Positions 1-7,556 of a DNA stretch of 64,000 nucleotides are shown here, in pieces. Source of the stretch: Microtetraspora malaysiensis (lineage in GTDB: Bacteria > Actinomycetota > Actinomycetes > Streptosporangiales > Streptosporangiaceae); assembly GCF_001528665.1 (NCBI RefSeq), contig NZ_BBYJ01000010.1, forward strand, positions 186,001 through 250,000, in the 5' to 3' direction. Below the pieces are notes generated by a model. That model saw nothing but the letters and a program-made list of their open reading frames with translations, had not been told where the DNA came from and did no database searches. The translations under genes and the position numbers were made by a program. How positions within the stretch are numbered: position 1 is the stretch's first letter; every line of letters begins with the position of its first letter.

Positions 1-143
1 ACCTTGGACAGCCCGGTCAGCTCGCCGATCTGGCCCCTGGTGAGCGGCCCCGAGGCGAGGAGCAGTTCGAGCGCGGCCCGATCGTTGATCTCCCGTAGCA
101 GCCTCGGGACGCCGGGACGTCGCTCCACCGTCCTACTTTCCAT
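1..143 (-). CDS. ROK-family transcriptional regulator, N-terminal fragment
   Basis: Only the first 47 codons are inside the window; the gene runs off the left edge. The translation from the ATG at 143 contains LLREINDRAALELLLASG followed by a helix-turn-helix (TRGQIGELTGLSK), the usual N-terminal DNA-binding region of ROK (repressor/ORF/kinase) regulators of sugar genes. The sugar-kinase-like domain is not visible. It is divergent from the gene at 313. A palindrome centred at 191 in its upstream region shares its core with one in front of the NagZ-like gene at 57.9 kb. Which sugar it senses cannot be told from this fragment. Confidence 0.8.
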   Translation of the reverse strand, partial: MESRTVERRPGVPRLLREINDRAALELLLASGPLTRGQIGELTGLSK

Positions 144-183
144 GCTCGCCCCCGAAAATCCGTTAGGTGCGCCCGCGACCAAT

Positions 184-198
184 CAGCAAAGTTTCCTG
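184..198. promoter_or_regulatory. putative ROK operator
   Basis: 15-bp palindrome CAGCAAAGTTTCCTG centred on G191, with a single mismatched pair, about 40 bp upstream of the ROK gene start. The core AAAGTTTCC is of the type bound by ROK repressors and matches the core of the site at 57907-57925. Autoregulation is inferred. Confidence 0.45.
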
Positions 199-312
199 CC
201 AGCTTAGCGATCAGGCAATCCCCCCGCATCGGACGGAAACCCTGAGACCTCGCTATTGCCCTCCCGATCAAGAAGTACGAGGATCGCTCATGTCTTCGGC
301 AGAGGAGAGCGC

Positions 313-2199
313 ATGGCCGGACAGGTCACCGAAAATCGCGACACCCCCATCGTGGGCCGGCTCACTCCCCGGGCCGCGACCCCCGTCGCCATCGCCCTGG
401 GCGTCCTGCTGCTCAGCGACGTGCTGCGGGGCTTCCTGCCCTCCCTGATCACCCTGTACGGCAGGGCCGGCGAGACCCCACCGGAACAGATGGGACTCTT
501 CGCCGCGCTGTGGTTCGCGCTGCCCTTCGCCGCGGCACCGGTCGCGCGTCTCACGGGCGTCCGCCCGATCCTGCTCTTCGGCGCCGTCGCCCTGGTCGCG
601 GCCCGGATCGGCCTCCAGACGACCGACGGCGGCGACCCACAGCTCTACCTCTCCGCGATCGGCGTGTGCGCCGGCCTGCTCTTCCTGTACGGCGCCGCCC
701 GCACGGCCGCGCGCGACGCCGCCCCCGTCGGCATCGCGGCCGGACTCGCGGCCTCCACCGTCGTCCACCTGCTGCTCGACCGGATGGACCTGGTCTGGCG
801 GGACGGCCCGCTCCCCTGGATCGCCGTACTCGCCTTCTGCGCCGCCTTCCTGGCCGCCGTCCTCACGTCCGTACGGCTCGCGCACCGGCCGGGCGACCTC
901 GCCCCCGCCGCCGTGTGGCTCCTCGCCGGTCCGGCCCTGATGCTCACCGGCATGTTCTCCGGCGGCCCCGGATTTCTCGAACTCGGCCAGGACTGGGCCG
1001 CGCTCTTGTCCTTCGACGTGGCGCTGCGCGTCGTGCTGGTGTGCTGGGGCGTCGTGTGCGCCCGGACGGCCCCGTGGAGCGGCTGGGCCGGGCTCATCCT
1101 GATCGTCGCGGCGTCCGCCCAGGCCACCGACCTGGCGGGCGGCCTCGTCATCGTCACGCCGGTCGTCCTGGGCGCCTGCCTCGGCCAGGCCGCGCGCGGC
1201 GACCTCCCCACCGGCCGGCCACCCAGGAACGGCGCGGCCGTCCTCGGCGGCATGGCGGTGTTCCTCGTCGGCACATTCCTCTACTACGCGGCCTACGACA
1301 CGAACCTCGGCTTCCCCAACGTGGTGATCCCGATCGCCGCCGCGGTCCTGGTCGCGGTGACGGGCACGCGGATCTCCCGGCGCCGCCCCGCCGTACCGGC
1401 CGGGCGGCCGGCGATGCGGTGGCTCGCGTTCGCCCTGCCGCTGGCCCTGGTCGCCGGGGTGCTCTCCTGGCGGCCCGCCCCCGGCACGCGGGCGGCGGAC
1501 GGGCCCGAGTTCACCCTGATCACCTACAACATCCGCATGGGGTTCGGCCTGAAGGGACGGCTCGACCTGGACCGGATCGCCGACTGGGCCCGCGCGCAGC
1601 GCCCGGACGTGGTGCTGCTCAGCGAGGTGGACCGGGGCTGGATGCTCAACGGCGGGCACGACGACCTGGCCAGGATCGCCGCGGGCCTCGGCATGCGCTA
1701 CTACTTCGCCCCCGCGGCCGACCCGCTCTGGGGCGACGCGCTGCTGACGAACCTGCCGGTCCGGCAGATCGTCTCGCACCCCCTGGGCCGGCACGACTAC
1801 CCGACCGGAGCCCAGGCCCAGGCGATCGTGCTCACCGTCGGCGGCACGGAGGTCGGCATCGTCAACACCCACCTGCAGGCCCCGCCCGGGCAGGCTCCGG
1901 AGGCGGCCGCGATCGTCCGCGCCCTCGCGCAGCCGAGAGGCGGTACGGCACGGCCGGTGCTCCTCGCCGGCGACCTCAACACCACGCCGGACGATCCGGC
2001 GATGCGGGTCCTCACGGCCGCCGGACTCTCCGACCCGCTGCTCGCACTCGGCGACCCGCCCTCGTCGCCCGCCGACGCGCCCACCGAGCGCATCGACCAT
2101 GTGCTCCTCTCCCCCGGGCTGCGGGCGGTCGAGGCCCGGGTGCCGCGGGTCCCGTTCTCCGACCATCTCCCGATCGTCGTACGGCTCCGCCTGGAGTGA
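313..2199 (+). CDS. membrane protein with C-terminal endonuclease/exonuclease/phosphatase domain
   Basis: 628 residues from the ATG at 313, chosen over an upstream TTG at 256 because AGGAG lies just before it. Residues about 20-390 are strongly hydrophobic and form roughly ten membrane segments. Residues about 400-628 are an EEP-fold domain with its motifs in order: ITYNIRMG, LLSEVDRG, IVNTHLQAP, LAGDLNTTP and SDHLPI. EEP enzymes are Mg-dependent phosphodiesterases or phosphatases (sphingomyelinase, DNase I, inositol phosphatases); the membrane anchor suggests a phospholipid or extracytoplasmic phosphoester substrate, but none can be named. It is divergent from the ROK gene. Confidence 0.85.
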   Translation: MAGQVTENRDTPIVGRLTPRAATPVAIALGVLLLSDVLRGFLPSLITLYGRAGETPPEQMGLFAALWFALPFAAAPVARLTGVRPILLFGAVALVAARIGLQTTDGGDPQLYLSAIGVCAGLLFLYGAARTAARDAAPVGIAAGLAASTVVHLLLDRMDLVWRDGPLPWIAVLAFCAAFLAAVLTSVRLAHRPGDLAPAAVWLLAGPALMLTGMFSGGPGFLELGQDWAALLSFDVALRVVLVCWGVVCARTAPWSGWAGLILIVAASAQATDLAGGLVIVTPVVLGACLGQAARGDLPTGRPPRNGAAVLGGMAVFLVGTFLYYAAYDTNLGFPNVVIPIAAAVLVAVTGTRISRRRPAVPAGRPAMRWLAFALPLALVAGVLSWRPAPGTRAADGPEFTLITYNIRMGFGLKGRLDLDRIADWARAQRPDVVLLSEVDRGWMLNGGHDDLARIAAGLGMRYYFAPAADPLWGDALLTNLPVRQIVSHPLGRHDYPTGAQAQAIVLTVGGTEVGIVNTHLQAPPGQAPEAAAIVRALAQPRGGTARPVLLAGDLNTTPDDPAMRVLTAAGLSDPLLALGDPPSSPADAPTERIDHVLLSPGLRAVEARVPRVPFSDHLPIVVRLRLE

Positions 2200-2258
2200 G
2201 GGCGTACGGCCCGAGGGCGGCGTCGAACCAGTCCCAACCAGGCGGGATAATCGACTAC

Positions 2259-2723
2259 ATGCGACTTTCTGCCCGTGTCGACTACGCCCTCCGTGCCGCC
2301 GCCGAGCTCGCCGCCGCGGGCGAGGGACCCACAACCGTGGGCGAGCTCGCCAAGGGTCAGGAGATGCCCCCGAAATATCTGGAGAACATCCTGCTCCAGA
2401 TGCGCCGCGCGGGACTGGTCCGCGGTCAGCGCGGCCCGGAAGGCGGCTACGTCCTGGCCCGGCCGGCCGACCAGATCTCGCTCGCCGACGTGATCAGGGC
2501 GGTGGACGGCCCGCTGGCCAACGTCCGAGGCGAGCGCCCCGAGCACGTGGGATACACCGGCGCGGCCGAGGCGCTCCAGCGTGTGTGGATCGCGTTGCGG
2601 GCCAGCGAGCGCGCCATCCTGGAAGAGGTCAATCTGGAGCAGATCGCCAAGGGCGAGCTGCCCCAGAAGGTCACCGACCTGGCCGCCGACCCGTCCGCGT
2701 GGAACTCACACACGCCGGTCTGA
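2259..2723 (+). CDS. Rrf2-family transcriptional regulator lacking cluster cysteines
   Basis: 154 residues starting MRLSARVDYALRAAAELA, a typical Rrf2 N-terminus, with a winged helix (TTVGELAKGQEMPPKYLENI) and the wing RGPEGGYVLARP. IscR, NsrR and RsrR bind an Fe-S cluster through cysteines in the central loop; this protein has no cysteine at all, so it cannot sense by that route. The sequence GGGATAATCG just before the ATG looks like a -10 element, suggesting a very short leader. Its stop codon is one base before the Nei-like start, so the two are probably co-transcribed. The signal sensed is unknown. Confidence 0.85.
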   Translation: MRLSARVDYALRAAAELAAAGEGPTTVGELAKGQEMPPKYLENILLQMRRAGLVRGQRGPEGGYVLARPADQISLADVIRAVDGPLANVRGERPEHVGYTGAAEALQRVWIALRASERAILEEVNLEQIAKGELPQKVTDLAADPSAWNSHTPV

Positions 2724-2724
2724 G

Positions 2725-3510
2725 ATGCCCGAGGGCGACGCGGTCTATCGGGCCGCCAAGCGGCTGCGCGGGGCGCTCGACGGCCGGACGCTCACCCGAT
2801 CGGACTTCCGGGTGCCCCGGCACGCCACCGCCGACCTGCGCGGCCACACCGTCCTGGAAACCGTCTCCCGAGGCAAGCACCTGCTCACCCGTGTGGAGGG
2901 CGGCCTCACGATCCACACGCACCTGCGCATGGACGGTGCCTGGCGGATCTCCCCCGCCGGGCGGCCTGCCCCTCGCGGCGACGTCGTACGGCTGATCCTC
3001 GCCAACGTCGAATGGCAGGCCGTCGGCACCAAGCTGGGCGTGGTCGACCTGCTGCGCCGGGACAAGGAGGACCTGGTCGTCGGCCATCTGGGGCCCGATC
3101 TCCTCGGCCCCGACTGGGACGCGGCGACGGCTGTGCGGAATCTCCATGAAGCGCCGGGGACCACCATCGGGGAGGCGCTGCTCGACCAACGAAACCTGGC
3201 GGGGATCGGCACCATCTGGCGAGCCGAGACGCTCTTCCTCGCGCGTCTGTCGCCGTGGCGGACGGTCGGGTCGCTGTCGGCGGACGAACTCGAAAACGTG
3301 GTGACGCTCGCCCATCGAATCATGGACGCGAGCAAGGACGCTCCGGCCCCGGTCACCACCGGCGACTCCCGGCCAGGGCGGGCATTCTTCGTTTATGGCA
3401 GGGCACACCGCCCCTGCCGGCGTTGCGGTAACCCGGTCAGCAGTGGAGAACTCGGGCCGCGGTCGTACGAACGGTTGATCTACTGGTGCCGCGCCTGTCA
3501 GGCAGACTAG
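2725..3510 (+). CDS. nei: Fpg/Nei-family DNA glycosylase (endonuclease VIII-like)
   Basis: 261 residues starting MPEGD. In this family Pro2 (after Met removal) is the Schiff-base nucleophile, Glu3 is catalytic, and Lys51 (SRGKHLL) matches the conserved lysine; all are present. The C-terminus has a four-cysteine zinc finger (CRRCG near residue 230, CRAC at the end). Such enzymes excise oxidised bases and nick the abasic site in base-excision repair. MPEGD instead of MPELPE favours the Nei rather than the Fpg/MutM branch. It begins one base after the Rrf2 stop, and its TAG stop shares the palindrome CTAG (3507-3510) with the stop of the opposing ClgR-like gene. Confidence 0.9.
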   Translation: MPEGDAVYRAAKRLRGALDGRTLTRSDFRVPRHATADLRGHTVLETVSRGKHLLTRVEGGLTIHTHLRMDGAWRISPAGRPAPRGDVVRLILANVEWQAVGTKLGVVDLLRRDKEDLVVGHLGPDLLGPDWDAATAVRNLHEAPGTTIGEALLDQRNLAGIGTIWRAETLFLARLSPWRTVGSLSADELENVVTLAHRIMDASKDAPAPVTTGDSRPGRAFFVYGRAHRPCRRCGNPVSSGELGPRSYERLIYWCRACQAD

Positions 3511-3872
3511 GCGGCGACCATGTCCTTGACCTCGGGAAAGCCGTCGAACTCGGGGCCGGGTAGGCCACCGGGGACGGTCTCCGGAATCGGCAGCCGCTCG
3601 TGCTCGGGCACGTCGGCCAACACCGGCGCATGCTGCAGCTCGGCCAGCGCGAACTGGTCGGAAACCTCACGAAGCACCTGGGACAGCGGGACACCGAGAG
3701 CACCGCAGATCGAGGCGAGCAGCTCCGAGGACGCCTCCTTCTGGCCGCGCTCCACCTCGGACAGGTAACCGAGTGAGACACGCGCCAAAGTGGACACCTC
3801 GCGCAGGGTGCGGTTCTGCCGCACCCGCAGCCGCCGCAGCACATCACCGAGCAGCTGACGCAGCAGGACCAT
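3507..3872 (-). CDS. clgR: ClgR-like XRE-family regulator of protease genes
   Basis: 121 residues from the ATG at 3872, preceded by GGGAGGG. A longer frame to 4100 exists but lacks a ribosome site and the extra residues are not family-like. The body ([19 protein letters not shown], then [31 protein letters not shown]) is the cro/C1 helix-turn-helix of actinobacterial ClgR, which activates clp protease and chaperone genes. The C-terminus ends in VAA, as does ClgR, itself a Clp substrate; the C-terminal degron is inferred from the family. The location beside cinA and pgsA is the usual actinobacterial context. Confidence 0.85.
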   Translation of the reverse strand: MVLLRQLLGDVLRRLRVRQNRTLREVSTLARVSLGYLSEVERGQKEASSELLASICGALGVPLSQVLREVSDQFALAELQHAPVLADVPEHERLPIPETVPGGLPGPEFDGFPEVKDMVAA

Positions 3873-3934
3873 CTGTCGCTCCCTCCCGAGCGCAGGCGTC
3901 TTCACGGCGCTCCGCGCGGTCACCTCGTATCGCT

Positions 3935-3947
3935 CGTTCTTCGAACG
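3935..3947. promoter_or_regulatory. short inverted repeat upstream of clgR
   Basis: CGTTC-TTC-GAACG, 63 bp upstream of the ClgR-like start. ClgR autoregulates through GTTCGC-type sites; this palindrome shares GTTCG but does not match the published spacing, so the link is weak. Confidence 0.25.
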
Positions 3948-4125
3948 CCCTTCGTACACAGTCCTCGCCGTCATCATTGGTTCGTTCGGCCCTTTCCCCG
4001 GCCGTTTCCCGGACTTGCTCCTCGCCGATGGCTCACGGACCTCACTCACAGCTCCACCGTACCCGTATCGAGCGACACCGCGGCAGACCGTGGCGAGCAT
4101 GTTCGCTGGTGACGTAACGCGGTAA

Positions 4126-4623
4126 TCACCCCGATTGTTCCCCCAAATTTGCTTCTAGCACACCTCTCAGGAGCTCCAAGGCCTCCTGGGCGGTGGCTTC
4201 GCGGATGCTCTCGCGCGACCCGCTCAACACCATGTTCCGATGCCAGACCCGACCGTCCGGGCCGCAGAGCGCGGCGTAAACGGTGCCGACGTCCTTGCCG
4301 TCCTGCATGTCCGGACCGGCCACCCCGGTCACCGCCAGGCCATAGTCGGCCCCGGTGGCGTCGCGGACCCCCTTGGCCATCGCGACGGCGACGTCGGGAT
4401 GCACGGCCCCCTCCCGCTCAAGCAGGTCGGCCGGAACCCCCAGCAGCTTCGTCTTCAACTCGGTCGCGTACGCGATCACGCCGCCGCGAAAAGCGGCCGA
4501 GGCGCCCATGGGGTCGGTCAGCCCGGCCCCGAGCAGGCCGCCCGTCAAAGACTCGGCCACCGCGACGGTGGCCCCCTGCCTGACCAGCAGCGACAGGATG
4601 TGCGCTGCGGCTGAACCCCTCAC
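4126..4623 (-). CDS. cinA: CinA C-terminal domain protein (nicotinamide-nucleotide amidohydrolase family)
   Basis: 165 residues from a GTG at 4623 that overlaps the pgsA stop as GTGA, showing translational coupling. The sequence is the stand-alone CinA C-domain: [36 protein letters not shown] and TGVAGPD. PncC/CinA C-domains deamidate nicotinamide mononucleotide to nicotinate mononucleotide in NAD salvage; the N-terminal molybdopterin-like domain of full-length CinA is absent, as is common in actinobacteria. A longer upstream frame lies inside pgsA and is not credible. NMN deamidase activity is a family inference. Confidence 0.9.
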   Translation of the reverse strand: MRGSAAAHILSLLVRQGATVAVAESLTGGLLGAGLTDPMGASAAFRGGVIAYATELKTKLLGVPADLLEREGAVHPDVAVAMAKGVRDATGADYGLAVTGVAGPDMQDGKDVGTVYAALCGPDGRVWHRNMVLSGSRESIREATAQEALELLRGVLEANLGEQSG

Positions 4624-5276
4624 GCGGCCCGCGACCTCCTCGCCACCTGACGCAACCGGACCGCCCGGACCACATAGTCGACGCCCGTGCCGATCGTGAC
4701 AGCCAACGCGAGTCCCATGGACAGCCACCGCAGCAGGTCGGGCGTCTGCGGGAGGATGTAGAACGCGATCGCCACGATCTGCAGGACGGTCTTCACCTTC
4801 CCGCCGTAGCTGGCCGGTATCACGCCGTGCCGGATGACGATGAACCGGAGCAGGGTCACCCCCGCCTCCCTGCTGATGATCACAATGGTGACCCACCAGG
4901 GCAGCTCGCCGAGCAGCGACAGGCTCACCAGCGCGGCCCCGATCAGCGCCTTGTCGGCGATGGGGTCCGCGATCTTCCCGAAGTCGGTGATCAGGCCGTA
5001 CCGGCGGGCCAGCCAGCCGTCGAGCTGATCGGTGAGCGAGGCGATGAGGAAGACCCCGAGCGCGGCGAACCGCCAGCCCTCCCCCTCCATGAAGAGGAAC
5101 ACCGTGAAGACCGGCACGATCGCCAGCCGCACGATGGTCAGGGCGTTCGCGATGTTCCAGGTGCTGACCAGGCGAGCGGGAGCCTCCGCCGGCTCGGCGA
5201 GGCGCGGCGCCGACGGCTCCGGGATGATCTCCGGCGAACTCGCGGCGGTCATCGAAGGCTCGCTGCGCTCGGTCAT
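4620..5276 (-). CDS. pgsA: CDP-diacylglycerol-glycerol-3-phosphate 3-phosphatidyltransferase
   Basis: 218 residues with about five membrane segments. The CDP-alcohol phosphatidyltransferase signature DG-x2-AR-x8-G-x3-D-x3-D is complete from residue 86 ([19 protein letters not shown], then PIADK). The family joins CDP-diacylglycerol to glycerol-3-phosphate in phosphatidylglycerol synthesis. Its ATG overlaps the rimO stop as ATGA and its own stop overlaps the cinA start, so rimO-pgsA-cinA is a coupled operon. Actinobacteria have several paralogues with other alcohol substrates; the position next to cinA and clgR supports pgsA. Confidence 0.9.
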   Translation of the reverse strand: MTERSEPSMTAASSPEIIPEPSAPRLAEPAEAPARLVSTWNIANALTIVRLAIVPVFTVFLFMEGEGWRFAALGVFLIASLTDQLDGWLARRYGLITDFGKIADPIADKALIGAALVSLSLLGELPWWVTIVIISREAGVTLLRFIVIRHGVIPASYGGKVKTVLQIVAIAFYILPQTPDLLRWLSMGLALAVTIGTGVDYVVRAVRLRQVARRSRAA

Positions 5277-6682
5277 GGACCGGCCTTGATCCGGGCGATC
5301 AGGTCAACCCCCTCCGAGTCGACGGCGACGGCGGGGACGATCTGCCCGGGCACCAGGCCGATGCCCTGGACGGTGACCGAACCGTCCACCTCCGGCCCCT
5401 GATGGGCCGCCCGTCCCTCGTAGCCTCCGTCGCCCAGATCCTCCTCGATGAGGACCTCGAGGTCGGTGCCGATGCGCTCCTCCGCCCGCTGAGCGACGAG
5501 CTCCTCGGCCAGCTCGGACAGGATGGCGACCCGCTCGTCCACGACCTCCTGGTCGAGCTTGCCGTCGAAGGACGCCGCCTCCGTGCCCTCCTCGTCTGAG
5601 TAGCCGAAGACGCCGATCACGTCGAGCCTGGCCTCCTGAAGGAAGGCCACCAGCTCGTCGAAGTGCTCCTGGGTCTCCCCCGGGAAGCCCACGATGAAGT
5701 TGGAGCGCACACCCGCCTCGGGGGTCCGCTCGCGGATCTGCTCCAGCAGGTCCAGGAAGCGCCGGGGGTCGCCGAACCGCCGCATCCGCCGCAGCACCGG
5801 CCCGCTCGCGTGCTGGAACGACAGGTCGAAGTACGGCGCCACGCCTTCGGTGGAGGCGATCACGTCCAGCAGGCCGGGCCGCACCTCGGCCGGCTGCAGG
5901 TAGCTGACCCGGACCCGCTCGATGCCGTCGGTCGCCGCCAGCCGCGGCAGCAGCGCCTCCAGCGCCCGCAGGTCGCCCAGGTCCTTGCCGTAGGACGTGG
6001 AGTTCTCGCTGACCAGCACCAGCTCCTTGACGCCCTGCTCGGCCAGCCAGCCCGCCTCCGCCAGCAGATCCTCGGGGCTCCTGGAGACGTACGCGCCGCG
6101 GAAGGCCGGGATGGCGCAGAAACTGCACCGCCGGTCGCAGCCGGAGGCGAGCTTCAGCGAGGCGACGGGACCGCCGGTCAGCCGCTTGCGCAGCGTGCGG
6201 GGGCCGCTGGCCGGGGCCAGGCCCTCCGGCAGGTCACCGCCGTGGCCGGGGATCTGGGCCCGCGCGGCCTGCCGCTCGACCGGAGAGATCGGCAGCAGCA
6301 GCCGCCGGTCGCGCGGCGTGTGCGGCTTGAGCGCCCGGCCGGCCACCACGTCGTCCAGCCGCTCCCCGATCGAGGTGTAGTCGTCGAAGGAGATCACCGC
6401 GGCCGCCTCGGGGAGCGCCTCGGCGAGTTGCTCGCCGTAGCGCTCCGCCATGCAGCCGGCCGCCACGACCTTGGCGCCGGAGTCGGCCGCCGCGAGCAGC
6501 GTGTCGATCGAATCTTTCTTCGCCGAATCGATGAAGCCACAGGTGTTCACGACGATGACGTCCGGCGCGTCATCGCCCATCTGCCAGCCTGCGGCTTCGA
6601 GACGCGCGGCCAGCTCTTCCGAGTCCACCTCGTTGCGCGCGCAACCCAAGGTGACCAGCGATACGGTTCGGCGAGAAGACAT
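5273..6682 (-). CDS. rimO: ribosomal protein S12 methylthiotransferase RimO
   Basis: 469 residues. The N-terminal UPF0004 domain has its three cluster cysteines (LGC14, NTC48, AGC77). The radical-SAM domain carries CDRRCSFC for the second 4Fe-4S cluster, and a C-terminal TRAM domain ends the protein. The [11 protein letters not shown] start and the GFPGET and FQHAS motifs distinguish RimO from MiaB. It methylthiolates the conserved aspartate of ribosomal protein S12. Compared with E. coli it has an Arg/Gly/Pro-rich insertion near residues 135-170. First gene of the coupled rimO-pgsA-cinA set; the RodZ-like gene stops 30 bp upstream. Confidence 0.95.
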   Translation of the reverse strand: MSSRRTVSLVTLGCARNEVDSEELAARLEAAGWQMGDDAPDVIVVNTCGFIDSAKKDSIDTLLAAADSGAKVVAAGCMAERYGEQLAEALPEAAAVISFDDYTSIGERLDDVVAGRALKPHTPRDRRLLLPISPVERQAARAQIPGHGGDLPEGLAPASGPRTLRKRLTGGPVASLKLASGCDRRCSFCAIPAFRGAYVSRSPEDLLAEAGWLAEQGVKELVLVSENSTSYGKDLGDLRALEALLPRLAATDGIERVRVSYLQPAEVRPGLLDVIASTEGVAPYFDLSFQHASGPVLRRMRRFGDPRRFLDLLEQIRERTPEAGVRSNFIVGFPGETQEHFDELVAFLQEARLDVIGVFGYSDEEGTEAASFDGKLDQEVVDERVAILSELAEELVAQRAEERIGTDLEVLIEEDLGDGGYEGRAAHQGPEVDGSVTVQGIGLVPGQIVPAVAVDSEGVDLIARIKAGP

Positions 6683-6711
6683 GATGAAACTACGGTATCG
6701 GGAGTCGGGCC

Positions 6712-7428
6712 CTAGCGGGGACCCGGGACTCCCGGCCCGTAGGTGCGCCGCAGCATCTGCCCTCCCTTGCCCGGGGTGCCGAGGTCCTTGCCGTTCACCT
6801 CAAGGTGGAAGGCGCCGGCGTCGCCGAAGACGACTTTTACCTGGTCACGCGCCTTCCAGGTGGACGTCTTGCCCTTCGGGACAGTGCCCTGGAAGAGCTG
6901 GCGGCCCGCGCCGTCCCTGACATTGATCCAGGACGGCCTCTTGGCGGTGACCTTGAGCACGACCATGTCGCTCTCCGGCTTGGCCGGGGCGTGCCGCGCC
7001 TCGGGCGCCCGCCGGGTGTGCGCCGCCGTCTCCTGGACCGCGTCCCCACCTCCGCCGAGCAGCCGGACGATGCCGAAGATCAGGGCGAGGACCACGGCGA
7101 CCGCCAGCGCCATCGTCCATCCGGATGCCCTGCGCGCCCGGGCCCCGAGGGAGCGGCCGGCCTTGAACACGCTCGACGCGCGCACCGGCATGACGGACCC
7201 GCCGCGCAACTCGTCGTACTGCCTGACCGTCTCGTCGGGGTCGAGCCCGACCGCCCTGGAGATCGCGCGCAGATGCCCCCGCGCGTAAAAGTCGCCTCCA
7301 CAGAGCGAGAAGTCGTCCCGCTCGATGCCCTCGATCACGGTCTCGCGTATGCGCGTGCGCTGGCTGAGTTGACCGATCGTCAACCCCATGCGCTCCCGCG
7401 CCTCCGCCAGAGCTTCGCCTATGGTCAT
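6712..7428 (-). CDS. RodZ-like membrane protein (XRE domain + DUF4115)
   Basis: 238 residues. Residues 1-75 form a RodZ-type helix-turn-helix ([20 protein letters not shown], then [23 protein letters not shown]). One membrane helix (about 104-124, [20 protein letters not shown]) and a periplasmic DUF4115 domain ([33 protein letters not shown]) follow. RodZ links MreB to the cell-wall machinery; in actinobacteria the gene regularly sits between ftsK and rimO, as here. A role in envelope or division organisation is inferred. It lies 128 bp downstream of ftsK on the same strand. Confidence 0.9.
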   Translation of the reverse strand: MTIGEALAEARERMGLTIGQLSQRTRIRETVIEGIERDDFSLCGGDFYARGHLRAISRAVGLDPDETVRQYDELRGGSVMPVRASSVFKAGRSLGARARRASGWTMALAVAVVLALIFGIVRLLGGGGDAVQETAAHTRRAPEARHAPAKPESDMVVLKVTAKRPSWINVRDGAGRQLFQGTVPKGKTSTWKARDQVKVVFGDAGAFHLEVNGKDLGTPGKGGQMLRRTYGPGVPGPR

Positions 7429-7556
7429 AGTTTCCGCCCCCCGAAACGACTACGCCGGAACCATCACCCGTCATCGACGGTGCGTAGTTGGTCCCATTCA
7501 ATCAGTAGTCGGTCCGAGACAGCCCAGTACGGGCACTCCATATCGTAATATTCCGG

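Noticed and set aside
268-2334. Very long frame antisense to the EEP protein gene
   Set aside because: Translation is Arg/Gly/Glu-rich without family motifs; long antisense frames are expected at this GC content, and the sense gene has clear motifs.
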